Positions 26,099-34,860 of a stretch of 64,000 nucleotides of DNA are shown here, in pieces (position 1 is the first letter of the stretch; each line of letters begins with the position of its first letter). Under the pieces are notes generated by a model that did no database searches, was not told the origin of the DNA, and was given only the letters and a program-made list of their open reading frames with translations. Source of the DNA: Lachnospiraceae bacterium (GTDB lineage Bacteria > Bacillota > Clostridia > Lachnospirales > Lachnospiraceae); NCBI GenBank assembly GCA_017622845.1, contig JAGAQJ010000069.1, positions 1 to 64,000 on the forward strand. The letters are read 5' to 3'. The translations under genes and the position numbers were made by a program.

Positions 26099-27036
26099 TT
26101 TTAAGCGTCAGCAGAAGAACTGATATTCCCTGCTTTTATTCAGAATGGTTTTTCAATCGGTTAAAGGAAGGCTTTTTGTATGTGCGCAACCCGATGAACC
26201 CACATCAGATTAGCAGAATTGAGCTTTCGCCCAAGCTGATAGACTGCATTGTATTCTGGACAAAAAATCCGGAACCGATGATAGAGCGCATTGATGAATT
26301 AAAGGAGTATCCGTTTTATTTTCAGTTTACGCTAACCGGATATGGCAGGGATATCGAACCATGTGTTCCGCACAAAAAGGAAAAAATGCTGCCGGTATTT
26401 CAGCGGCTTTCTCAAAAAATCGGTGCAGAATGGATAATATGGCGTTACGACCCGATTTTATTTACGCCGAAATACACGCCGGAATATCATGTCAAAGCCT
26501 TTCAGCAGATTGCCGGAGGCTTGAACGGTTATACAAAGCGCTGTGTCGTCAGCTTCGTGGATACCTACGCCAAAATACAGAAAAATCTGAATGCAGTACA
26601 GCTGCAGACTCCCACGGAAGAAGAACAAAAGCATTTTGCAGGAGTATTGAGCAAAATCGCACAGGAAAATAACATAACGGTTACCGCCTGTGCCGAGGCT
26701 TTGGACTTGAAAGCATGCGGCATATTGCCAAGCTGCTGTATTGACAAACAGTTGATAGAACAGCTTATCGGATGCAAAATGAACGTGGGAAAAGACAAAA
26801 ACCAGCGCAAGGAATGTGGTTGTATTGAGAGTATTGACATTGGCACCTATAATACCTGCAAAAACGGCTGTTTGTATTGCTATGCCAATTACAGTACAGA
26901 AAGTGTCATCAGAAATTGCCAAAGCTATGATGCAAATTCACCATTATTATGCGGAAGTGTTCAGGTAAATGATAAGATTACACATCGCAAATTAGAATCA
27001 CTAAGAAACGGGCAATTGAGCCTGTTAGACAATTGA
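26095..27036 (+). CDS. DUF1848 family protein with C-terminal cysteine cluster
   Basis: A 313-residue protein beginning [18 protein letters not shown], the DUF1848 hallmark. It keeps FWTKNP and the WRYDPI motif. The C-terminal part has a cysteine cluster, ECGCIESIDIGTYNTC then NGCLYCYANYS, which suggests an iron-sulfur or metal site reminiscent of radical-SAM or photoproduct-lyase-type proteins. The function is unknown. It is translationally coupled to the upstream GNAT. Confidence 0.82.
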   Translation: MILSVSRRTDIPCFYSEWFFNRLKEGFLYVRNPMNPHQISRIELSPKLIDCIVFWTKNPEPMIERIDELKEYPFYFQFTLTGYGRDIEPCVPHKKEKMLPVFQRLSQKIGAEWIIWRYDPILFTPKYTPEYHVKAFQQIAGGLNGYTKRCVVSFVDTYAKIQKNLNAVQLQTPTEEEQKHFAGVLSKIAQENNITVTACAEALDLKACGILPSCCIDKQLIEQLIGCKMNVGKDKNQRKECGCIESIDIGTYNTCKNGCLYCYANYSTESVIRNCQSYDANSPLLCGSVQVNDKITHRKLESLRNGQLSLLDN

Positions 27037-27137
27037 TTGTCCTGTGAAATTTCAGCAAGCGTGAAGGGCGCAAAACGATAAACGATGAAATTGATAAAAA
27101 ATTAACAATTCAAATTTCTTGGAAAGGATTGAAAGCT

Positions 27138-27515
27138 ATGGAGTTATCACAATTTTTTAAAAGCATTATCGATCAGGACAGATGTGCAGTTGTAATCTGT
27201 AATCTGCAGCACGAAATTATCTACATGAATCCGACGGCAGTACAGCGGTATGCCAAAAGAGGCGGCGCAGCGCTAATCGGCAAAAGTCTTTTGGACTGCC
27301 ACAATGCACAATCTGTTGAAATGATAAAGAAAGTGCTTGCATGGTTTGCAGAAAGCAGAGAGCACAACCGTATCTATACGTTTCACAATGAGAAAGAGAA
27401 TAAAGACGTATATATGGTTGCACTTCGTGACGAGGACGGAACGCTGATTGGATATTATGAAAAGCATGAGTATCGAAATGCAGAAACAGCAAAGCAGTAT
27501 GATTTTACTGTTTAG
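27138..27515 (+). CDS. Stand-alone PAS domain protein
   Basis: A 125-residue protein: CAVVICNLQHEIIYMNPTAVQRY and GKSLLDCHNAQS are typical PAS-fold segments. It has no output domain and no transmembrane segment, so it would act by binding a partner. RBS GGAAAGGA precedes the ATG at 27138. Similar small PAS proteins with the LLDCHN motif are known from Clostridia, with unknown ligand. Confidence 0.78.
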   Translation: MELSQFFKSIIDQDRCAVVICNLQHEIIYMNPTAVQRYAKRGGAALIGKSLLDCHNAQSVEMIKKVLAWFAESREHNRIYTFHNEKENKDVYMVALRDEDGTLIGYYEKHEYRNAETAKQYDFTV

Positions 27516-27601
27516 GGAAGATAAATGTAATTGTAAAGGGCTGAACCATTACAAGCAGACATAGGATAGGGAACAGAATATAAGAAGCACAGGGGAGCCG
27601 T

Positions 27602-28765
27602 ATGATGAACATGATTACTACTTTTACAGGGAAGCATTTGAATCCGATGGAGCCGGATAAGGAAGCGATTGATATTCTTGATATTGCACATGCACTGTCT
27701 TTAATATGCCGCGGAAACGGGCAGGTAAAGACATTCTTTTCGGTGGGACAGCATTGCATTCACTGCGCGCTGGAAGCGCAGGCGCGCGGCTATTCCGACC
27801 GCGTGATTTTAGCCTGTCTGCTGCATGATGCCAGTGAGTGCTATATGTCAGATGTGCCAAGCCCGTTTAAAATGTTTTTGAAGGACTATCAGGAGACAGA
27901 AGAAAAACTGCTGAACATCATTTATGAGAAATTTTTGGGAGAAACATTGTCCGGGGAAGAAGCGGCACATGTCAATGAAGTGGATAAAGATATGCTGTAT
28001 TATGATTTGAAGGAATTACTTGGGGAAGTACTTGACAGAGACGAGCCGCAGATGAAGACAGATTTTTCCTATCAGGTGCTTCCTTTTGAAGCGGTAGAGC
28101 AAAGATATCTGGAATTGTTTTATCAGTATTCGCAAAGAAAAAATAATCCATGGGAGGAGATTGATTTAAACGATTATGAGAACCATATGCGTTTAGACAG
28201 TGTAGCACAGCTTCAGGCACTTGATAAAATGATGAAGTCGCAGTTTGATACCTATTCTGCGAAAACCGTTATGGTGCTTGGAGTAGCAGGAGGCAATGGT
28301 CTGCGTCATATCGACAAGAACACTTTTCAAAAGGTGTATGGTGTGGATATCAATCAGAATTATTTAAGCGAATGTGAAAAACGTTATCCTAAGCTGAAGG
28401 AAGTGCTAAGAATCGTTTGTGTGGATTTGACAAAAGATGTGACCAAACTGCCTGGTGCAGAATTACTGATAGCGGATTTGCTGATAGAGTACATCGGCTA
28501 TTCCTGTTTTCAAGAGGTTGTCAGACAGGTAAAGCCCCGGATTGTTTCCTGTATTATTCAGATAAACACGGATATGTCCTTTGTGTCTGATTCGCCATAC
28601 ATTCACGTCTTTGACCGATTGGAGGAGGTGCACTGTCAGATAGAAGAAAAAACGCTTCAAACGACAATGCGTGAGATTGGATATCAGATGGAACAATCGG
28701 AGGAATATATGCTGCCGAACGGAAAGAAGCTTGTGCGGCTGGATTTTAGCTGCTCAAACCAGTAA
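27602..28765 (+). CDS. HD-domain phosphohydrolase fused to SAM-dependent methyltransferase
   Basis: A 387-residue two-domain protein. Residues ~1-180 are an HD domain of the YfbR/5'-nucleotidase type: H51 in VGQHCIHCA, H75-D76 in LLHDASECYMSD, D129 downstream. Residues ~185-387 are a class I methyltransferase, with motif I VMVLGVAGGNGL (223-234) and acidic D249 in VYGVDINQ. The second half resembles a stand-alone family starting with WEEIDLNDYENHM. The frame is continuous at the join near residue 183. Substrates are unknown. RBS GGGGAG. Confidence 0.8.
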   Translation: MMNMITTFTGKHLNPMEPDKEAIDILDIAHALSLICRGNGQVKTFFSVGQHCIHCALEAQARGYSDRVILACLLHDASECYMSDVPSPFKMFLKDYQETEEKLLNIIYEKFLGETLSGEEAAHVNEVDKDMLYYDLKELLGEVLDRDEPQMKTDFSYQVLPFEAVEQRYLELFYQYSQRKNNPWEEIDLNDYENHMRLDSVAQLQALDKMMKSQFDTYSAKTVMVLGVAGGNGLRHIDKNTFQKVYGVDINQNYLSECEKRYPKLKEVLRIVCVDLTKDVTKLPGAELLIADLLIEYIGYSCFQEVVRQVKPRIVSCIIQINTDMSFVSDSPYIHVFDRLEEVHCQIEEKTLQTTMREIGYQMEQSEEYMLPNGKKLVRLDFSCSNQ

Positions 28766-28861
28766 AAAGGATTAGTTGTTGTAAAAGAAATATATAGTGA
28801 AAGAAGTATATTATAAAAGAAGTATATTGTGAAGGAAGTGCAGCAGAAGGGTTACAGTGAT

Positions 28862-30523
28862 ATGAAAAATATATGGAAACGATTTCGAACAAAAAAAGAA
28901 ATCGCACAGCAAATGCCGCCCCAGGAGAGTCAAAAAGACCTGAATATCCAAAGCAAAGTGGCAAATCTGAACGAACGGATGGCAAAACTTCCTGACGAAG
29001 ACGATACTATACGGCGTCTGAAGGAATACGCACAGGAGCTATGGGCAGGAAAGCAGAATTATCTTGCAGCTGTTTATCAGATGCTGGCTGTTGCGGATAA
29101 GGAATGCGTGCGGCTTGCAGCTTTCGAAATTGCCCGGTATATGAAAGGGCTAAACAGCAGACGCCTGATGATTCTTGACGAGCAATTCCGCGAGTCCACT
29201 TCGATGGAATGGTTTATTGACTGGGATAAAATCTTGTTATCGGATATAAAGGATAAAATTCAAGAGAAAGAAAATTATTTATGGGTTTTGAGATTAGGAA
29301 CCTTTCATCCAAACGGATACTTTCGTGAAAGATGTATGAAGGAATTGGCAGGAGAATGTAACTCCTTACCATATTTACTGCTAAGGCTCAATGACTGGGC
29401 GAAGCCTGTTCGGGAAACCGCGCTAAGAATTGTTGTACAGGAGAACGAACGAAAAACAACAGAAGAATTTATCGAGGCGCTTCCGTATTTGGAGAAAGTA
29501 AGGCGCGGAAGCAGGAGAACACCTGAAGCAATCGACTTTTTGGAACAGCTTTTTTCGGAAAGAATTGCAGGCGGGCTGTGTCAGATTGACCTTATGAAAT
29601 GCAATCGTTATGAGCTGGCGACCAGAAAGTACTTATATCGGCTGCTGCTGGAACAGAATATGCTGTCAAAGGAAGAGGCAGATATTCTGTTAAACAGAGA
29701 AAAAGACGGGCAGTGTAAATATCAGCTTCTTGTACAAATACTAAATCATTATCCGTGCACCGTAGCGGATTTAGAACACTATCTGTCAAGCAAAAGCAGT
29801 ATAGTCCGTCAGAAGGCGTTAGAGCAAAAGTACAGCATGACAGGCGGTTACTGGGAGGGAGCAGAAAAGCTGCTGCTGGACAAATCAAAACGCGTAAGGG
29901 CGCTTGCAGCTTATATTTTGCGCAAGCATACCAATATGGACATCGTGGCATATTATGAGGCGCGTCTGGAGACACAGGATAAACCGGTGTGCATCTTGGG
30001 AATAGGGGAAAACGGCACGAAGGAGGACGCTTCCAGGATACAGAAGTACTTAACGGATACCGATGCGCGTGTGGTAAAGAGGACGCTTCTGGCAATCAAT
30101 ATGCTGTTGGGAGAAAAGGCATCGGATATCTACTGGAACTATTTATTTTGTGAACAGGAAATAATCTCAAAAGCTGCTTACAGAGCGATCGCATCAAATG
30201 ATATCTGCTATGGCGCAGGACGGATTTATGAGGCGCTCTTACAATGCAGTGCGGAGACTGCAAAGCAGTATCTTGTCCGGATGCTGATACAGGAACCTTC
30301 CTGGGAAAGCCTTCCTTATGTATTGAGGCTATATCAGTATGAAGACCCAAAGCTGAGAGAGGAAATCAGAGAATGTGCATTAGGGCGAAGAAGCCTGTAT
30401 GCAAAAATTACAAAGGCAGAGGCGGAGGAAATCAGAGGTTTGTTATATGAGCCAAAGTATAAGATACCTACCAATCTGCAAAAAGTAATTGAGTTTGATT
30501 TAAAGTATGTTACAATGGGATAG
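28862..30523 (+). CDS. HEAT-repeat-like alpha-helical protein
   Basis: A 553-residue soluble protein that is almost wholly alpha-helical. Helix pairs recur with HEAT/PBS-lyase-like pattern, e.g. DKECVRLAAFEIARYMKG, KPVRETALRIVVQE, SKRVRALAAYILRKH and DARVVKRTLLAINML. No catalytic motif is visible. A role as a protein-protein scaffold is likely. The ATG at 28862 follows AGAAGGG; a GTG 33 bases upstream is possible. The stop lies 82 bp before the membrane-protein start. Confidence 0.65.
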   Translation: MKNIWKRFRTKKEIAQQMPPQESQKDLNIQSKVANLNERMAKLPDEDDTIRRLKEYAQELWAGKQNYLAAVYQMLAVADKECVRLAAFEIARYMKGLNSRRLMILDEQFRESTSMEWFIDWDKILLSDIKDKIQEKENYLWVLRLGTFHPNGYFRERCMKELAGECNSLPYLLLRLNDWAKPVRETALRIVVQENERKTTEEFIEALPYLEKVRRGSRRTPEAIDFLEQLFSERIAGGLCQIDLMKCNRYELATRKYLYRLLLEQNMLSKEEADILLNREKDGQCKYQLLVQILNHYPCTVADLEHYLSSKSSIVRQKALEQKYSMTGGYWEGAEKLLLDKSKRVRALAAYILRKHTNMDIVAYYEARLETQDKPVCILGIGENGTKEDASRIQKYLTDTDARVVKRTLLAINMLLGEKASDIYWNYLFCEQEIISKAAYRAIASNDICYGAGRIYEALLQCSAETAKQYLVRMLIQEPSWESLPYVLRLYQYEDPKLREEIRECALGRRSLYAKITKAEAEEIRGLLYEPKYKIPTNLQKVIEFDLKYVTMG

Positions 30524-30605
30524 TATTATCCGTCGGATTTGCCTTTACAGGGATGAGAGGCGGAAAAGCAGGATTAAAAAGAGTAAAAGCATGATGGGGG
30601 AAGCT

Positions 30606-31262
30606 ATGAAGGAAAAGAAAATCACAGGAGCAGATTATTTGTATCTGGCATTATATGCATTTGCAGGCGTGGGAATGGAGCTTGTGCTGCTTAACATGAT
30701 TGAGCCGTTCTTTGGAATGAAGACAGGAGCATACACGACGCCGCAGCATATTATCCACTGGGTAATTACCTGCATTGTCTGGCTTGGAGCAGGCTTGTTC
30801 CTGATTCAACTGGCAAAGAAAAAATATGCTTTTGACTTGTTGAAGTGCAAAAGCAGCTTACGGCTCTGGCAGTGGGTTGGAATTATTTTGTGTATGGTGA
30901 TATCGGCTGCAGCGCATTATGTTCAGTGGGAAGGCTTTAAGCCGCTGCTGGAATACCAAAGCAACGGAGCTGTAAAATTTGTATTTCAGTACATATATTA
31001 TGTGTTTGAGTCATTTTTACTTTCACTGATTGTCATATTTGGACAGAAGGCATTTGAGATGTGGTTTCATAATGACAAGATACCATATGGCGGAATTGTT
31101 CTTGCCTTGACATGGGGACTGATGCATATTGTTACGAAAAGCAGCGTCGAAGTTGGACTGCTTACCGCTTTATCAGGCTTTTTATATGGTTCCGCATATC
31201 TTGTGGCAGGTAAGGATTACAGGAAGACACTGCCGCTTATGTGCTTTATGTTTATGGTGTAG
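30606..31262 (+). CDS. Six-helix membrane protein, CPBP-protease-like
   Basis: A 218-residue hydrophobic protein with about six transmembrane segments. WGLMHIVTK followed by SGFLYGSAYL resembles the histidine-bearing third motif of CPBP-family intramembrane proteases, but the EEXXXR motif is missing, so activity is doubtful. The ATG at 30606 follows GGGGGAAG. It precedes a small remnant ORF and the DUF4153 gene. Confidence 0.6.
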   Translation: MKEKKITGADYLYLALYAFAGVGMELVLLNMIEPFFGMKTGAYTTPQHIIHWVITCIVWLGAGLFLIQLAKKKYAFDLLKCKSSLRLWQWVGIILCMVISAAAHYVQWEGFKPLLEYQSNGAVKFVFQYIYYVFESFLLSLIVIFGQKAFEMWFHNDKIPYGGIVLALTWGLMHIVTKSSVEVGLLTALSGFLYGSAYLVAGKDYRKTLPLMCFMFMV

Positions 31263-31270
31263 CACGAACG

Positions 31271-31369
31271 ATGGGGGTAAACAGTGCCTTTAGAAATATT
31301 GAGAGCGATCATCATGAGCAGATTTTGTTTATTGGAGAAGGGGTTTATTTGGAGAAGTTGGAGCAGTAG
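31271..31369 (+). pseudogene. 32-residue ORF, likely gene remnant or tiny coupled gene
   Basis: The frame reads MGVNSAFRNIESDHHEQ then ILFIGEGVYLEKLEQ, stopping 2 bp before the DUF4153 start. It has the character of a real protein C-terminus rather than chance sequence. No upstream part survives in the same frame beyond the preceding gene. Unknown family. Confidence 0.35.
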
Positions 31370-31371
31370 AT

Positions 31372-33036
31372 ATGATTATAAATAAGAAGAATTTAGTTAA
31401 TCATTTCCCTGTTACGATAGCTGCGATTTGGCTGTTTACGTTGCTTACTATTGTAGGGATTAGCGACATGTGGGAATGGGTAGAGGACAGCACGATTCTT
31501 TTGTTTTATTTTGGATTCGGGAGCTTTTTGACAGAAGCATTTTATTTGCAGAAAAAGAAAACAATCGGCTTCTTTGCAGGATTAGCCGGCGCAGCCGTAT
31601 TTGCGCTGTTCTTCACCGTATGGCGTCATTTTCGATGGGAGGAAGGCACCATATGGGGGGATTGGAACTTTTTCTTTGAGCGGTATGCAGTAGGATATGT
31701 TCTGTTTGCTTTGTCGCTTGGCATATTTCTGTGCTATTGGTTTGGGAGTAAGAATGGGATTTTCAATTTCGCAGATTATCTTGTGAGGGTATTTGCAGGC
31801 TTTGTTCGTGCCAGTCTGATTTATACGGTTCTTATGATTGGCAGCCTGATGATTGTTGGTATCATCATGGAACTGTTTGACATTGAATTTGAACTGCTGC
31901 TTCGTGTGGAGATATTGATACTTGGCGGATATTATGTTCCGGCGCTGCTCGTCTGTGTTTTCCCGGAAAAAGAGGAAAAAAGCCGCTTGACTGGTTTTTT
32001 AATCAAATATGTGCTGACAGGAATGGTGATGTGTGCAGTTGCAGTTATTTACATCTACATGCTGAAAATACTGATAACCTTTGACATGCCTTCCAATGCA
32101 GTCTTTCGTATTGTTGCATGGTTGTTTGTGCTTGGTGTGCCCGTCTGCACTATGAATGGACATTATCAGGAGGGAAATCCATTAAAAAAGGTGTCGACAG
32201 TTTTGGTTTATATGATGCTGCCGCTTGTTTTAATGCAGAGTTTTTCTATTATTGTGCGAATCAGAGAGCATGGATTGACCCCAATGCGTTATCTGTGTAT
32301 AGCACTATTACTCTTTGAAGTGATGGTACTGATATTGTATTATGTGAAACGAAACAGGCTTGGTATAATGATGGGCGTGATTCCTATAGCCATCATAGTG
32401 AGCTGCTTTTTACCGTTTATAAATATGGATTATGTGTCATATCTGAATCAAAAGACCGCCTTGGAGAAAGTTTTATCGCTTTCAGCAGGAAAACAGGAAG
32501 CCCTTTCCGAAGAAACGTATGAGCACCTGCTAAAGCGGGCAAAGGGCGCATATGAATATTTGGAAGATAACGAATATGCAAAGGACTATATAGCAAGGTC
32601 AAAGGATCAGGTAAAGGAAGTTCTTTCCAAGGTTATGGAAGAAGAAAAGGAGCCGGCAACAATCTATTATATGGAACATGTCTCACCGAATGAATTCAGC
32701 GTATCAGGCTATGACAAGTTTTATCCGGTGCGTCACACGGTTAACAGGGATACTGAGGATATTGGTTCGGGCTATGTGATTCTCTTGGGTGAAGAGACTT
32801 ATGGTAAAGAAGTACGGCTTGAACTGAAGGATTTTTTGGAGCCATATAAAAAGTATGCTGATGAAGACGGCGATTTTTCCACTTATTTCAGGACTCATTC
32901 GACTTATCAAATGAATGAGCAGTATCAATTGCTGCTGGATGACCTGTCATTTGCATGGGATGTGGAAGAGGAGAAACTGACACGTCTTTATATTAACGGA
33001 TACTTATTGGAAAAAACAGCAAACACTGAGAAATAG
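31372..33036 (+). CDS. DUF4153 domain-containing membrane protein
   Basis: A 554-residue protein with about ten hydrophobic segments in the first ~350 residues (loops such as MWEWVEDST and WEEGTIWGDWN between them). A soluble C-terminal domain of ~200 residues follows, rich in Lys, Glu and Tyr. The layout fits the DUF4153 (often two-component-associated) family. Function unknown. The next gene, bcp, starts 11 bp downstream, suggesting read-through. Confidence 0.72.
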   Translation: MIINKKNLVNHFPVTIAAIWLFTLLTIVGISDMWEWVEDSTILLFYFGFGSFLTEAFYLQKKKTIGFFAGLAGAAVFALFFTVWRHFRWEEGTIWGDWNFFFERYAVGYVLFALSLGIFLCYWFGSKNGIFNFADYLVRVFAGFVRASLIYTVLMIGSLMIVGIIMELFDIEFELLLRVEILILGGYYVPALLVCVFPEKEEKSRLTGFLIKYVLTGMVMCAVAVIYIYMLKILITFDMPSNAVFRIVAWLFVLGVPVCTMNGHYQEGNPLKKVSTVLVYMMLPLVLMQSFSIIVRIREHGLTPMRYLCIALLLFEVMVLILYYVKRNRLGIMMGVIPIAIIVSCFLPFINMDYVSYLNQKTALEKVLSLSAGKQEALSEETYEHLLKRAKGAYEYLEDNEYAKDYIARSKDQVKEVLSKVMEEEKEPATIYYMEHVSPNEFSVSGYDKFYPVRHTVNRDTEDIGSGYVILLGEETYGKEVRLELKDFLEPYKKYADEDGDFSTYFRTHSTYQMNEQYQLLLDDLSFAWDVEEEKLTRLYINGYLLEKTANTEK

Positions 33037-33047
33037 AAGGAGCAAAT

Positions 33048-33500
33048 ATGTTAGAGATAGGAACAAAGGCGCCAAATTTTGAATTGCCTGATCAGAATGG
33101 AACAATGCACACACTTGAGGAGTATAGGGGGAAAAGGGTAGTGTTGTATTTTTACCCGAAGGATAACACTGCAGGCTGTACTAAGCAGGCATGCGGTTTC
33201 AGTGAGTTATACCCGCAGTTTATTGAGAAAGGCGCTGTCGTAATCGGTGTGAGCAAGGATAGTGTATCATCGCATAAGAAATTCGAGGAAAAATACAATC
33301 TGTCATTCACCCTCTTGTCAGATACAGAACTTTCCTGCATACAGGCATATGATGTGTGGCAGGAGAAAAATATGTATGGAAAGAAGACAATGGGTGTTGT
33401 CAGGACTACGTATCTGATTGACGAGGAAGGTGTAATCGTCAAAGCCTTCGCAAAAGTCAAAGCAGTTGACAACCCGGATCAGATGCTTGCGGAGCTATAG
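33048..33500 (+). CDS. bcp: Thioredoxin-dependent peroxiredoxin Bcp
   Basis: A 150-residue AhpC/TSA-fold peroxidase of the Bcp (PrxQ) class. YPKDNTAGCTKQACGF gives the peroxidatic Cys44 and the resolving Cys49 five residues later, the classic atypical 2-Cys Bcp spacing. It reduces hydroperoxides with thioredoxin. The start overlaps nothing; RBS AGAAGGAG. The methyltransferase gene follows after 10 bp. Confidence 0.95.
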   Translation: MLEIGTKAPNFELPDQNGTMHTLEEYRGKRVVLYFYPKDNTAGCTKQACGFSELYPQFIEKGAVVIGVSKDSVSSHKKFEEKYNLSFTLLSDTELSCIQAYDVWQEKNMYGKKTMGVVRTTYLIDEEGVIVKAFAKVKAVDNPDQMLAEL

Positions 33501-33510
33501 GAGAACAAAG

Positions 33511-34323
33511 ATGCCAGACATTATAGAAATAACGGATTTTGCGGCACCACAGCTTGATATATATGCAAGACTCAATGAGGTACAGCTTCTAAACCGTCAT
33601 GAACCGGAAAAGGGCATGTTTATCGCAGAGAGTCCCAAAGTTATTGAGCGGGCGCTTGACGCCGGATGTGTACCTGTTTCTGCTCTGATGGAGAAAAAGC
33701 ATGTGGAAGGACAGGGAAAAGAGATCATCAAGCGATGTGGGGAGATTCCGGTCTATACGGCAGAATTTGACGTGCTGACACAACTGACAGGCTTTCAGCT
33801 TACCCGTGGTATGCTGTGTGCCATGTATCGCCCTAAGCTTCCTGCTGTAGAGGAGATATGTGCGGGAGCACACAGGATTGCAGTGCTCGAAAATATTATG
33901 AATCCTACTAATATCGGTGCTATTTTTCGTTCGGCAGCAGCGCTGAATATGGATGGCGTACTGTTGACGCCTGCCTGCAGCAATCCGTTGTACCGCCGTG
34001 CGATACGAGTCAGTATGGGAACTGTTTTTCAGATACCGTGGACGTATGTGTCGGATTTATCGTGGACAAGCGCACTGCATGATTTGGGCTTTAAGACAGT
34101 AGCTATGGCACTTCGTGAGGATTCGATACCTATTGATGCTCCGCAGCTTATGTGTGAAGATAAGCTTGCGATTGTTCTTGGCTCGGAGGGGGACGGTCTT
34201 GCCGCAGATACCATTGCGGAGTGTGATTATACGGTGCGGATTCCCATGGCTCACGGAGTGGATTCTCTTAATGTTGCCGCAGCGGGCGCAGTTGCCTTCT
34301 GGCAGCTTGGAAACAGGCAGTAG
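33511..34323 (+). CDS. SpoU/TrmH-family RNA 2'-O-ribose methyltransferase
   Basis: A 270-residue SPOUT methyltransferase. The three family motifs are NIMNPTNIGAIFRSAAAL (motif 1), VLGSEGDGLA (motif 2) and IPMAHGVDSLNVAAAGAVAF (motif 3). An N-terminal substrate-binding domain (about 1-110) precedes them, as in TsnR/RlmB-type enzymes. The RNA target is not assignable. The ATG at 33511 has AGGAGA upstream; a longer reading would overlap bcp. Confidence 0.92.
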   Translation: MPDIIEITDFAAPQLDIYARLNEVQLLNRHEPEKGMFIAESPKVIERALDAGCVPVSALMEKKHVEGQGKEIIKRCGEIPVYTAEFDVLTQLTGFQLTRGMLCAMYRPKLPAVEEICAGAHRIAVLENIMNPTNIGAIFRSAAALNMDGVLLTPACSNPLYRRAIRVSMGTVFQIPWTYVSDLSWTSALHDLGFKTVAMALREDSIPIDAPQLMCEDKLAIVLGSEGDGLAADTIAECDYTVRIPMAHGVDSLNVAAAGAVAFWQLGNRQ

Positions 34324-34371
34324 ATTCAGTGCAGGAAATAAGAAGTACAAAATCCGGTTTTTGGAAAGGAC

Positions 34372-34653
34372 ATGAATAGACATATGATAATCAGAAAACA
34401 TTTTCGTTTTACCGGCAGAGTGCAGGGAGTAGGCTTCCGTTATCGGGCAAAATATGCAGCAAACGGAATGGGAATCACCGGATGGGCAAAAAATGAGTAT
34501 GACGGCTCGGTGGAGATGGAAGCCCAGGGCACAGAGGAAGCAATCAATATGATGCTGGTGATGATTAACAAAAGCGATTATATCGTGATTGATTCCATTG
34601 AATCCAGGCAGATACCGCTTGAGGAACACGAGAGCGCGTTCTATGTGCGATAA
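34372..34653 (+). CDS. acyP: Acylphosphatase
   Basis: A 93-residue acylphosphatase: FRFTGRVQGVGFRYRAKYAA carries the phosphate-binding loop and catalytic Arg, and GWAKNEYDGSVEMEAQG carries the catalytic Asn. It hydrolyses acyl phosphates. A start at 34384 (MIIRKHF) is also possible. GGAAAGG lies very close to the first ATG. Confidence 0.92.
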   Translation: MNRHMIIRKHFRFTGRVQGVGFRYRAKYAANGMGITGWAKNEYDGSVEMEAQGTEEAINMMLVMINKSDYIVIDSIESRQIPLEEHESAFYVR

Positions 34654-34687
34654 TAGGACGGCAAAATACCACCAGTCTTTGTCCGGC

Positions 34688-34744
34688 AGCCTGCAGGATA
34701 TTATCTGCTGTTTTCTGTTTTTTGAAGCTGTAAAACGGAACAGC
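34688..34744 (+). repeat. Remnant of the long palindromic repeat
   Basis: GGCAGCCTGCAGGATATTAT followed by CTGCTGTTTTCTG matches the right-hand half of the repeat at 39147 (GGCAGCCTGCAGGATACTAT), with decay afterwards. Confidence 0.6.
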
Positions 34745-34860
34745 GCCAATTCTTTTTAAATTTATGGAAAAACAGTTGTAGACAGCAGGAATTTAGGTAT
34801 ATAATGATTGGCATAGGTAAATACGATAAGAGGAATTGCGTTCTCAGAAAGGGGATATCT

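Noticed and set aside
30606-31262. Active CPBP-family protease
   Set aside because: The EEXXXR motif is absent, so only a membrane-protein call with a loose resemblance is kept.
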